From: an uncultured Lachnospiraceae bacterium
GTDB lineage: Bacteria > Bacillota > Clostridia > Lachnospirales > Lachnospiraceae
Assembly: GCA_946639085.1 (NCBI GenBank)
Contig: CAMPBP010000095.1
Location: forward strand, 1 to 5,839
Length of the DNA stretch: 5,839 nt
Direction of reading: 5' to 3'
The notes below the pieces were generated by a model, which searched no databases, had not been told where the DNA came from, and saw only the letters and a program-made list of their open reading frames with translations. A program made the translations under genes and the position numbers. Of the stretch, positions 1-5,135 are shown piece after piece (within the stretch, counting starts at the first letter, position 1; each line of letters opens with the position of its first letter).

Positions 1-274
1 TCAGACGATGATCCACATCGTGCTCCCTCAGGCGATAAAGAACATCTTCCCGGCACTTTGCAACGAATTTATCGTACTTATAAAGGAAACCGCCATTGTA
101 GGCTATGTAGGACTTATGGACATTCAGAAAGCAGGCGATTTTATCAAAAGTGCCACTTTCCTTCCCTTCATGCCCCTTATTGCCACTGCCATAATCTACT
201 ATGTTATCATCAAAGCTCTTAATATCGGCCTTCGTTATATTGAAAAGCGACTTCGCGAATCGGAGGTACGTTAA
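1..274 (+). CDS. Polar amino acid ABC transporter permease, C-terminal part (partial)
   Basis: This is the C-terminal end of an inner-membrane permease of the HisM/GlnP type, which forms the translocation channel of a polar amino acid importer. The reading frame is open to the left edge: codons for Gln-Thr (bases 2-7) precede the first ATG at base 8, so that ATG is internal. The visible part begins in the cytoplasmic EAA loop that docks on the ATPase (IVLPQAIKNIFPAL, then NEFI and KETAIVGYVG), followed by a last transmembrane helix (FMPLIATAIIYYVIIKAL) and a basic tail. The stop is at 272-274. The ATPase gene starts 3 bases later, and its ribosome binding site (GGAGG, 262-266) lies inside this gene, so the two are transcribed and probably translated together. 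The family assignment is secure from the EAA loop and the neighbours. Substrate specificity cannot be read. Confidence 0.93.
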   Translation, partial: QTMIHIVLPQAIKNIFPALCNEFIVLIKETAIVGYVGLMDIQKAGDFIKSATFLPFMPLIATAIIYYVIIKALNIGLRYIEKRLRESEVR

Positions 275-277
275 GAT

Positions 278-1000
278 ATGATCAGAATAAACAACCTTAA
301 AAAGAATTTTGACAAACTTGAAGTATTAAAAGGTGTCGACGAACATATCCGTCCCGGTGAAGTTGTTGCCGTTATAGGCCCTTCGGGTTCGGGAAAAAGC
401 ACGTTCCTCAGATGTATCAATCTGCTGGAAGATGTGACCGAGGGTGAAATTTATGTAGACGACGAGCTCATTACGGCACCCGGCGTGGATATCAACAAAA
501 TACGCCAAAAGATGGGAATGGTATTCCAGCAGTTTAACCTCTTCCCTCATCTTAAGATAATAGACAACATTACTCTCGCACCCACTTTACTTAAAAAGAT
601 GAGTAAAGAGGATGCAAACAAAAGAGCCATGGAACTTTTGACAAGAGTCGGTCTTGCGGACAAAGCTCAGGTTTATCCCTCATCGCTTTCGGGTGGCCAA
701 AAGCAGCGTGTCGCCATTGCAAGAGCACTTGCCATGGACCCCGAGATAATGCTCTTCGACGAACCCACTTCCGCTCTGGATCCCGAAATGGTAGGCGAAG
801 TCTTGGATGTAATCAAAGACCTGGCGGATTCGGGAATGACCATGGTCATCGTTACTCACGAAATGGGATTTGCAAAAGAAGTTTCATCAAGAGTCCTTTT
901 CATGGATCAGGGTGTGATAATGGAAAGCGGAACACCGAAAGAACTGTTCGAAAATCCGCAGAACGAACGTACAAAGTTGTTTCTTAGCAAAGTACTTTAA
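278..1000 (+). CDS. Polar amino acid ABC transporter ATP-binding protein (GlnQ/HisP type)
   Basis: This is the cytoplasmic ATPase that powers amino acid import with the flanking permease and binding protein. At 240 residues it has the normal length for GlnQ-type subunits, and every motif is intact: Walker [10 protein letters not shown] (34-42), Q-loop [10 protein letters not shown] (82-91), ABC signature LSGGQKQR (137-144), Walker B with the catalytic glutamate IMLFDEP (157-163, E162), D-loop SALD (165-168) and H-loop histidine in THEMG (H194). The start [11 protein letters not shown] is the usual one for this family. Its ribosome binding site GGAGG (262-266) sits 11 bases upstream inside the permease gene, a somewhat long spacer. 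The gene is second in a permease-ATPase-binding protein operon. It is probably a glutamine, polar or cystine-type amino acid importer, but the ATPase alone does not discriminate between substrates. Confidence 0.96.
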   Translation: MIRINNLKKNFDKLEVLKGVDEHIRPGEVVAVIGPSGSGKSTFLRCINLLEDVTEGEIYVDDELITAPGVDINKIRQKMGMVFQQFNLFPHLKIIDNITLAPTLLKKMSKEDANKRAMELLTRVGLADKAQVYPSSLSGGQKQRVAIARALAMDPEIMLFDEPTSALDPEMVGEVLDVIKDLADSGMTMVIVTHEMGFAKEVSSRVLFMDQGVIMESGTPKELFENPQNERTKLFLSKVL

Positions 1001-1010
1001 TTGATTATTG

Positions 1011-1024
1011 GAAGCTAAGGCTTC
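1011..1024 (+). other. Short intercistronic hairpin between ATPase and binding-protein genes
   Basis: GAAGC (1011-1015) and GCTTC (1020-1024) form a perfect 5-bp stem with a TAAG loop, 9 bases before the AGGAGG ribosome binding site of the binding-protein gene. No T-run follows, so it is not an intrinsic terminator. Hairpins at this position in ABC operons can mark RNA processing or stabilise the downstream message so that the binding protein outnumbers the membrane subunits. That role is inference, and a stem this short could also arise by chance. Confidence 0.3.
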
Positions 1025-1045
1025 TGTATAATAGGAGGAATTATT

Positions 1046-1795
1046 ATGAAAACAAAAAAACTAATTGCAACCGTAATCGCTTCGGTACTTGCAATCGCTA
1101 CACTTGCAGGTTGCGGAAGCACTTCTAAAGAGATCAAATTCGGTACAAACGCCGAATTCCCTCCCTTTGAATTTATCGCAGCAAACGGAACCATCGGTGA
1201 GTACGACGGTATCGATATCGCTATTGCAAAGAAGATTGGCGAAGATATCGGACAGACGGCAGTTATCGAGAACATGGAGTTCGACTCTCTTCTTGTTGCA
1301 CTTCAGAACGGTCAGATCGATGCAGTTATCGCAGGTATGACGGTTACCGAAGAGCGTGCCGAATCAGTTGATTTCTCAACTCCTTACTATCAGGCTACTC
1401 AGGTAATCATCACAAAAGAAGGTTCGGGAATCACTTCCGCAGCCGATCTTGCAGATAAATTCACAGCTGTTGTTCAAGGTTATACCGGCGAAACATGTAT
1501 CATTGAACTTGGTTACAAATATGAGTCCTTCAAGAAAGGTACCGAATGTATCATGGAGCTTGTTAACAGCAAGTGTGATGCTGTTGTTATCGATTCCGCT
1601 ACTGCAGCCAAGTATGTCGCAGACAACGAAGGTCTTGTGATCGTTGAGGATTCCGAAGCATTCGGAAATGAAGAATACGCCATCGCAGTTCAGAAGGGTA
1701 ACACCGAACTTCTCAACAAAATCAACAAGTCCATCGAAAAGATGCTTTCCGACGGAACTATCGCTGATTTAGGTGATAAGTACTGTGGTCAGTGA
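1046..1795 (+). CDS. Polar amino acid ABC transporter substrate-binding lipoprotein
   Basis: This is the extracellular lipid-anchored receptor that captures an amino acid and delivers it to the permease/ATPase. Residues 1-22 are a lipoprotein signal peptide (KTKK, a hydrophobic core, then lipobox LAGC with Cys23). The mature part is a type 3 solute-binding fold: the first strand and ligand loop are FGTNAEFPPFEF (32-43), followed by the YDGIDIAIAKKI element (53-64) and GQIDAVIAGMTVTEERA (89-105). Arg104 is the expected partner for the amino acid carboxylate, and Asp183 in VVIDS is the expected partner for the amino group. The length (249) is normal. The start is fixed by AGGAGG (1033-1038), 7 bases upstream. 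Unusually for an exported protein, the mature chain has four further cysteines (151, 168, 177, 247). The hinge motif is QGYTG rather than the more common GTTG-type sequence. The gene is last in the operon and is followed by a strong terminator. Ligand identity is unknown; arginine, glutamine, histidine and cystine are all possible. Confidence 0.95.
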   Translation: MKTKKLIATVIASVLAIATLAGCGSTSKEIKFGTNAEFPPFEFIAANGTIGEYDGIDIAIAKKIGEDIGQTAVIENMEFDSLLVALQNGQIDAVIAGMTVTEERAESVDFSTPYYQATQVIITKEGSGITSAADLADKFTAVVQGYTGETCIIELGYKYESFKKGTECIMELVNSKCDAVVIDSATAAKYVADNEGLVIVEDSEAFGNEEYAIAVQKGNTELLNKINKSIEKMLSDGTIADLGDKYCGQ

Positions 1796-1812
1796 GAATT
1801 ACTGTTATAACC

Positions 1813-1843
1813 AAAAGGACCATCCGAAAGGATGGTCTTTTTT
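1813..1843. terminator. Intrinsic terminator of the amino acid ABC operon, probably bidirectional
   Basis: GACCATCC (1818-1825) pairs perfectly with GGATGGTC (1830-1837) around a GAAA tetraloop, followed by six Ts (1838-1843). Upstream AAAAG (1813-1817) can extend the stem into the T-run. It lies 17 bases after the binding-protein stop and directly before the stop of the opposite-strand gene. Read on the minus strand the stem is followed by CTTTT, so it may also terminate that gene, though less strongly. Confidence 0.93.
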
Positions 1844-1844
1844 A

Positions 1845-2060
1845 TTAGTCATAATCTTCGGGATTAAGAATAAATCCTTCAGTCTTTTCGGGATTCTCTT
1901 TAATGATGATTCTTCTGGGCGGCTTGGGAGGATGATTTTTTCTTGAGCCTATAAGAAGTCCCGTTACAAATCCGAGTAAAACACCGCAAGCAATAGAAAG
2001 AATAAGCTCCCTTATCGAGATCTCAGCTCTTTCCTTGATATCTTCCAAAAAATCGTACAT
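1845..2060 (-). CDS. Small single-pass membrane protein with glycine zipper, unknown function
   Basis: I do not recognise this 71-residue protein. It is a plausible gene because AGGAGGG (about 2069-2075 on the minus strand) precedes the ATG at normal spacing and the stop abuts a terminator. Residues 1-18 are charged and probably amphipathic (MYDFLEDIKERAEISIRE). Residues 19-38 form one transmembrane helix with glycines at 26, 30, 34 and 38, a GxxxGxxxGxxxG zipper typical of tight helix packing. The segment after the helix is strongly basic and proline-rich (SRKNHPPKPPRR, 39-50), which by the positive-inside rule puts the C-terminal tail in the cytoplasm. The tail ends in acidic NPEDYD. It is transcribed alone, against both neighbouring operons. 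No clear -10/-35 pair was found for it in the upstream AT-rich stretch. It could be a small oligomeric or regulatory membrane protein, but nothing here decides its role. Confidence 0.75.
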   Translation of the reverse strand: MYDFLEDIKERAEISIRELILSIACGVLLGFVTGLLIGSRKNHPPKPPRRIIIKENPEKTEGFILNPEDYD

Positions 2061-2154
2061 ATTCTTCCCTCCTGCATTGTTTTTATTATTCTATCAATCT
2101 TCTATTAATCATATGATAACATATTTTGACTTATTTGTACCACCATAATAGCGG

Positions 2155-2183
2155 TTGCAAACAACGTCAAAAACTGATATCTT
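2155..2183 (+). promoter_or_regulatory. Candidate sigma-A promoter for the B12 riboswitch operon
   Basis: TTGCAA (2155-2160, 4 of 6 matches to the -35 consensus) is followed after exactly 17 bases by TATCTT (2178-2183, 4 of 6), which carries the extended -10 element TGa (2175-2177). Transcription would be expected to start around 2189-2191, exactly where the first paired strand of the riboswitch (CGGTG, 2190-2194) begins. That positional fit is the best argument for it. The hexamers alone are only moderate. Confidence 0.6.
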
Positions 2184-2186
2184 ATT

Positions 2187-2348
2187 TGTCGGTGTACGTG
2201 GGAAACAGGTGAAACTCCTGTACGGGCCCGCCGCCGTGAAATGCATTAAAAGTTTTTTCTTGCTTATGCCGCAACATAAGGACGAGCCATTGGGATTAAT
2301 CCTGAGAAGGTGAAAAAACGCATTGAGTCGAAATACCCGGCACCGCCG
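2187..2348 (+). promoter_or_regulatory. Cobalamin (B12) riboswitch aptamer, full-size class I type
   Basis: The leader carries the conserved cobalamin-element boxes in order: GGGAA (2200-2204), GGTGAAACTCC (2208-2218), a CCCGCCGCCGTGA core (2227-2239), GCCATTG (2286-2292), GAGAAGG (2304-2310) and GAGTCGAAATACC (2325-2337). The pairing fits the known fold. P1 is CGGTG (2190-2194) with CACCG (2341-2345). The CAGG/CCTG helix encloses the GTGAAACT loop. ACGG (2222-2225) pairs with CCGT (2234-2237). AATGC (2240-2244) pairs with GCATT (2320-2324). GTTTTTTC (2252-2259) pairs perfectly with GAAAAAAC (2312-2319). The peripheral hairpin CTTATG/CATAAG (2263-2268/2275-2280) and the palindromic GGATTAATCC stem (2293-2302) complete it. 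Presence of the peripheral domain points to the large class, usually adenosylcobalamin-responsive. It should repress the downstream lipoprotein and membrane protein genes when B12 is plentiful. Confidence 0.95.
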
Positions 2349-2366
2349 TACAGCTTGTCTGTACAA

Positions 2367-2404
2367 CCCCGCAAAATGTCTGCGAGCACCGGACAGGGGT
2401 TTTT
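2367..2404 (+). terminator. Candidate riboswitch-controlled terminator (expression platform)
   Basis: CCCC (2367-2370) and TGTCTG (2377-2382) pair with CGGACA (2390-2395) and GGGG (2396-2399), leaving a 6-base bulge (GCAAAA) on the 5' side and a 7-base loop. Five Ts follow (2400-2404). The ribosome binding site of the first gene is 17 bases further on and outside the stem, favouring transcriptional rather than translational control. The bulge and short T-run make it a modest terminator. A separate hairpin, GTACAG/CTGTAC (2348-2353/2359-2364), lies between aptamer and terminator. The loop and 3' arm contain GCACCG (2386-2391), an exact copy of the 3' strand region of P1 (2340-2345), which suggests a switching partner. 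Confidence 0.5.
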
Positions 2405-2433
2405 CAAAATTATATTTTTTAAGGAGATTTATT

Positions 2434-2871
2434 ATGAAGAACAGATCATTTTTAAGACGTCTTTCTATTCTCCTTGTGTGCATGTTATTTGCGGGTTCCA
2501 TGTTTACACTTGCAGGATGCAAAGATAAAGCCACCGAAGCTACCGCTGCTGAGGCTTCTGACGTTAAGGAACTCGGTACAGGCGCTACAAGCTTCAATTT
2601 CAACGTTGTTGATGCCGACGGAAACACAACCGCTTTCGTTATCAAGACAGATGCCGCTACCGTCGGAGAAGCATTACTTGCTGTAAACCTTATCGAAGGC
2701 GAAGAGTCCGATTTCGGTCTTTACGTAAAGAAGGTTAACGGTATCACCGCTGATTACGATGTTGACCAGACATACTGGGCATTCTACATCGACGGCGAAT
2801 ATGCTATGACCGGTGTTGATTCTACCGATGTTGTTGCAGGTTCAACCTACGAATTCAAGGTAGAAAAATAA
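2434..2871 (+). CDS. DUF4430 (transcobalamin C-terminal-like) lipoprotein, predicted corrinoid-binding
   Basis: This is a predicted membrane-anchored extracellular protein of 145 residues. The signal peptide (MKNRSFLRRLSILLVC..., lipobox LAGC with Cys29) is followed by a short Ala/Glu/Thr linker (about 30-48) and then one compact domain (about 50-145). The domain has DUF4430 features: a VGEALLAV helix (77-84), GLYVKKVNGI (95-104), the hallmark YWAFYIDGEYAMTGVD (114-129), and a terminal strand after VAGSTYEFKVEK. DUF4430 is related to the small C-terminal domain of animal transcobalamin and intrinsic factor, which closes over B12. With a B12 riboswitch upstream, a corrinoid-capture role is a good inference, not a demonstrated fact. 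The start at 2434 is chosen because AAGGAG (2421-2426) lies 7 bases upstream and a proper signal peptide begins there. The frame is open back to 2323, but that extension would run through the riboswitch. The stop overlaps the next start (TAATG). Confidence 0.88.
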   Translation: MKNRSFLRRLSILLVCMLFAGSMFTLAGCKDKATEATAAEASDVKELGTGATSFNFNVVDADGNTTAFVIKTDAATVGEALLAVNLIEGEESDFGLYVKKVNGITADYDVDQTYWAFYIDGEYAMTGVDSTDVVAGSTYEFKVEK

Positions 2872-3410
2872 TGACAAACCAAAAACCGTTTCTCACAATT
2901 TATGAAATTGTGATATTCGGAATGCTCGGAGGCGTCATGTACGTCTCCAAGCAGCTTATGGAATTTCTTCCAAATGTCCATCTTATAGCCGTTTTCACTG
3001 TCGCTTTGACTGTGGTTTACCGCTTCAAAGCACTTTTCCCGATATATGTCTTCATATTACTTACGGGACTTTTCAACGGATTCTCACTATGGTGGTATCC
3101 GTACCTTTATTTATGGCTTGTTCTTTGGGCGGCAACGATGTTGCTTCCAAAAAAGATGAATAAGAAGATTGCCCCGTTTGTTTATATGGCAGTTGCGGGA
3201 TTACACGGTTATTGTTACGGAACTCTATATGCCCCCTATCAGGCTATGGTCTTTCATTTAAACTTCAAACAGACTCTTGCCTGGATAGCCGCCGGCCTCC
3301 CATGGGACGCCGTACACGGCACAAGTAACCTTATCGTCGGCATTCTGATCGTTCCGCTTATCACAGTTTTAAAATTGTGTGAAAAACAATTCAATCAAAG
3401 AAATCAATAA
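2871..3410 (+). CDS. ECF transporter S component, predicted cobalamin/corrinoid uptake
   Basis: This is an integral membrane protein of 179 residues, the usual size of an energy-coupling-factor substrate-binding (S) subunit. About six hydrophobic segments are visible (roughly 12-31, 35-50, 54-73, 77-93, 101-119, 150-168). The first helix is rich in small residues (FGMLGGVMYVS), as expected for docking to EcfT. The late motif GLPWDAVHGTSN (142-153) resembles the G-x-P-x-D-x-x-H-x-x-x-N signature of many S components. An aromatic stretch, FSLWWYPYLYLWLVLW (71-86), may line the ligand pocket. Its start overlaps the lipoprotein stop by one base, with only a weak AAGG (2857-2860) site, so translational coupling is likely. 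No EcfA or EcfT gene is in view, so it would use a shared module encoded elsewhere. Cobalamin is the most likely ligand from the riboswitch. Cobinamide or a lower-ligand precursor such as alpha-ribazole cannot be excluded. Confidence 0.82.
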   Translation: MTNQKPFLTIYEIVIFGMLGGVMYVSKQLMEFLPNVHLIAVFTVALTVVYRFKALFPIYVFILLTGLFNGFSLWWYPYLYLWLVLWAATMLLPKKMNKKIAPFVYMAVAGLHGYCYGTLYAPYQAMVFHLNFKQTLAWIAAGLPWDAVHGTSNLIVGILIVPLITVLKLCEKQFNQRNQ

Positions 3411-3440
3411 AAAATAGAGTTCATTACGAACTCTATTTTT
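3411..3440. terminator. Bidirectional intrinsic terminator between convergent operons
   Basis: AAAATAGAGTTC (3411-3422) and GAACTCTATTTT (3428-3439) form a perfect 12-bp stem with an ATTAC loop. The stem ends in a T-run on both strands (TTTTT at 3436-3440 on plus; the As at 3409-3414 give Ts on minus). It starts directly after the S-component stop and lies 22 bases beyond the stop of the minus-strand UPF0210 gene, so it can close both converging transcripts. Confidence 0.95.
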
Positions 3441-3462
3441 GTATATTTGCAATAATAACTGC

Positions 3463-4827
3463 TTAATTTTTGAAACTGTGGATCGGAGCGGGAATACGTC
3501 CTTTTCGATTAATAAAATCGTCGCAAGAGAATTGATTAACCGGCATGATCGGTGCATAACCAAGTAATCCGCCGAATTCTGCGCTGTCTCCGACTTTCTT
3601 TCCGATAACGGGAATGAGACGGACAGCAGTAGTCTTCTGGTTTACCATACCGATTGCCATTTCATCCGCGATGATACCGGAGATCGTAGTGGCTTTTGTG
3701 TCGCCGGGAATGGCTATCATATCAAGACCTACCGAGCAAACACAGGTCATGGCTTCGAGTTTCTCGAGAGTAAGTGCTCCTGCGTTTACGGCATTGATCA
3801 TGCCCTGATCTTCGCTGACGGGAATGAATGCACCGCTTAAGCCTCCTACATACGAAGAAGCCATCACACCGCCCTTTTTAACCTGATCGTTAAGAAGCGC
3901 AAGTGCCGCTGTGGTTCCCGGTGCGCCGGCATGTTCAAGACCTATCTCGCAGAGAATATCCGCAACGGAATCACCGATAGCAGGTGTGGGTGCAAGAGAA
4001 AGATCTACTATACCGAATGGAACATTTAACATTTTGGATGCTTCACGGGCAACAAGCTGACCGACTCTCGTTACTTTAAATGCGGTCTTTTTGATGGTTT
4101 CGCAAAGGACTTCGAAAGACTCTCCTCGGACCTTTTCGAGAGCATATTTAACAACACCGGGACCGCTTACGCCCACATTGATGATGGCATCGGCTTCCGT
4201 AACACCGTGAAATGCGCCTGCCATAAAAGGATTGTCGTCGGGCGCATTGCAAAATACAACGAGCTTTGCACAGCCCAGGGAATCCTTGTCCTTTGTTTTT
4301 TCTGCCGTTTCTTTTATAACTTCACCCATGAGTCTTACGGCATCCATATTGATTCCGGTCTTTGTGGAACCAAGATTAACCGAAGAACAGATAAGATCGG
4401 TTTTCGAAAGTGCCTCGGGAATTGAACGTATAAGCAGTTCGTCAGCTTTTGTCATTCCCTTGGATACAAGTGCCGAGTATCCTCCGAGGAAGTTGACTCC
4501 TACGGCTTTAGCTGCCTTGTCGAGCGCTTTTGCGATCTTTACAAAGTCTTTGCCGGTTTTGCAACAGGCACCTCCCACCAGAGCGATGGGCGTTACCGAA
4601 ATACGCTTGTTAACTATCGGGATGGCATATTCGTGTGAAATATCCTCTCCCACTTTTACAAGATTCTTTGCTTTATCGGTGATCTTGTTATAAACATTCT
4701 CACATACCTTGTTTACGTCACCGTCAATACAATCAAGAAGGCTTATTCCCAGCGTGATGGTTCTTACGTCGAGATTTTCCTTCTCTATCATTTCATTGGT
4801 CTCTTTGACCTCAAACATGTTAATCAT
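3463..4827 (-). CDS. UPF0210 / PFL family protein (DUF711)
   Basis: This 454-residue protein belongs to the UPF0210 (DUF711, 'PFL family') group, found across Firmicutes and some other bacteria and archaea, with no established biochemical role. The whole length matches the family: [18 protein letters not shown] near the start (20-37), [14 protein letters not shown] (73-86), [24 protein letters not shown], the [15 protein letters not shown] segment, [37 protein letters not shown] and the canonical C-terminus [10 protein letters not shown]. The start at 4827 is supported by GTGAGG (4835-4840) 7 bases upstream; a second in-frame ATG three codons later lies too far from it. A tandem Cys88-Cys89 is present, but no glycyl-radical motif was seen, so formate-lyase activity should not be assumed from the name. 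It is last in an operon with the ACT-domain gene 22 bases upstream, a conserved pairing suggesting the ACT protein regulates or accompanies it. Confidence 0.95.
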   Translation of the reverse strand: MINMFEVKETNEMIEKENLDVRTITLGISLLDCIDGDVNKVCENVYNKITDKAKNLVKVGEDISHEYAIPIVNKRISVTPIALVGGACCKTGKDFVKIAKALDKAAKAVGVNFLGGYSALVSKGMTKADELLIRSIPEALSKTDLICSSVNLGSTKTGINMDAVRLMGEVIKETAEKTKDKDSLGCAKLVVFCNAPDDNPFMAGAFHGVTEADAIINVGVSGPGVVKYALEKVRGESFEVLCETIKKTAFKVTRVGQLVAREASKMLNVPFGIVDLSLAPTPAIGDSVADILCEIGLEHAGAPGTTAALALLNDQVKKGGVMASSYVGGLSGAFIPVSEDQGMINAVNAGALTLEKLEAMTCVCSVGLDMIAIPGDTKATTISGIIADEMAIGMVNQKTTAVRLIPVIGKKVGDSAEFGGLLGYAPIMPVNQFSCDDFINRKGRIPAPIHSFKN

Positions 4828-4849
4828 AAAAAAACCTCACTACCACGAC

Positions 4850-5122
4850 CTAAATTCTGTGCATGGAATTAAATATGTCTTCCTGCTGACATTTAATGAT
4901 AACTCCGATGCTCTCACCGAGTTCTTCGAGTTCTTTGGATACAACGCCGAATTTCTTTGACGCCTTCGAAAAATCCGCGATCATCATCATGTTAAAGTAG
5001 TCTTTAACGATCGTCTGAGAGATGTCGAGGATGTTAATGTTATTATCTGCAAGATAAGTACAGGTCTTTGCGATTATTCCCACAGTATCTTTTCCTACTA
5101 CCGTTATTATTGTCTTTTTCAT
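4850..5122 (-). CDS. ACT domain-containing protein (UPF0237 family)
   Basis: This is a stand-alone ACT domain of 90 residues, the normal size for UPF0237. The opening strand and ligand-binding turn TVVGKDTVGIIAKTCTYLA (7-25) is typical of ACT domains, followed by NNINILDISQTIVKDYFNMMMIAD (27-50) and the family-specific end CQQEDIFNSMHRI. ACT domains usually dimerise and bind amino acids or other small metabolites at the strand/helix-1 interface, so a small-molecule sensor is the likely role. No effector is known to me for this family. The start at 5122 is preceded by GGAGAAAG (5126-5133). It lies between walJ (13-base gap) and the UPF0210 gene (22-base gap), all on the minus strand and surely co-transcribed. 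Its pairing with UPF0210 recurs in many genomes. Confidence 0.95.
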   Translation of the reverse strand: MKKTIITVVGKDTVGIIAKTCTYLADNNINILDISQTIVKDYFNMMMIADFSKASKKFGVVSKELEELGESIGVIIKCQQEDIFNSMHRI

Positions 5123-5135
5123 TTTCTTTCTCCGT

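Noticed and set aside
1027..1032. Perfect TATAAT as a -10 for a separate promoter of the binding-protein gene
   Set aside because: It abuts the AGGAGG site (1033-1038), so transcription would start at about 1039 and the transcript would lack its ribosome binding site. No good -35 lies 16-18 bases upstream; TTGATT at 1001 is 20 bases away.
2108..2117. Perfect 10-base palindrome ATCATATGAT between the divergent genes, as a possible operator
   Set aside because: It does not extend beyond 10 bases, and palindromes of this length are expected several times by chance in a window this size.
2126..2151. TTGACT with CATAAT/TAATAG as an alternative promoter upstream of the riboswitch
   Set aside because: The spacing is only 12-14 bases, too short for a sigma-A promoter. 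The pair at 2155-2183 has a 17-base spacer and an extended -10.
2252..2259. T-run GTTTTTTC within the leader as a terminator tail
   Set aside because: No stem precedes it, and it pairs perfectly with GAAAAAAC (2312-2319) as a riboswitch helix.
2323..2433. 37-codon N-terminal extension of the DUF4430 lipoprotein
   Set aside because: The extension runs through the riboswitch and candidate terminator, has no ribosome binding site, and would bury the signal peptide. The ATG at 2434 has AAGGAG at the right distance.
2109..2645. 178-codon minus-strand open frame
   Set aside because: It lies antisense to the riboswitch and the DUF4430 gene, shows no recognisable domain, and its codons are explained by the opposite strand.
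4561..4566. Tandem Cys88-Cys89 of the UPF0210 protein as a pyruvate formate-lyase-like active site
   Set aside because: No glycyl-radical motif is present near the C-terminus. From memory, other UPF0210 members lack cysteines at this place, so the resemblance is likely superficial.
4232..4693. 153-codon plus-strand open frame
   Set aside because: It is antisense to the well-conserved UPF0210 gene, with low-complexity Ser/Phe/Ile-rich content and no family resemblance; a typical shadow frame.
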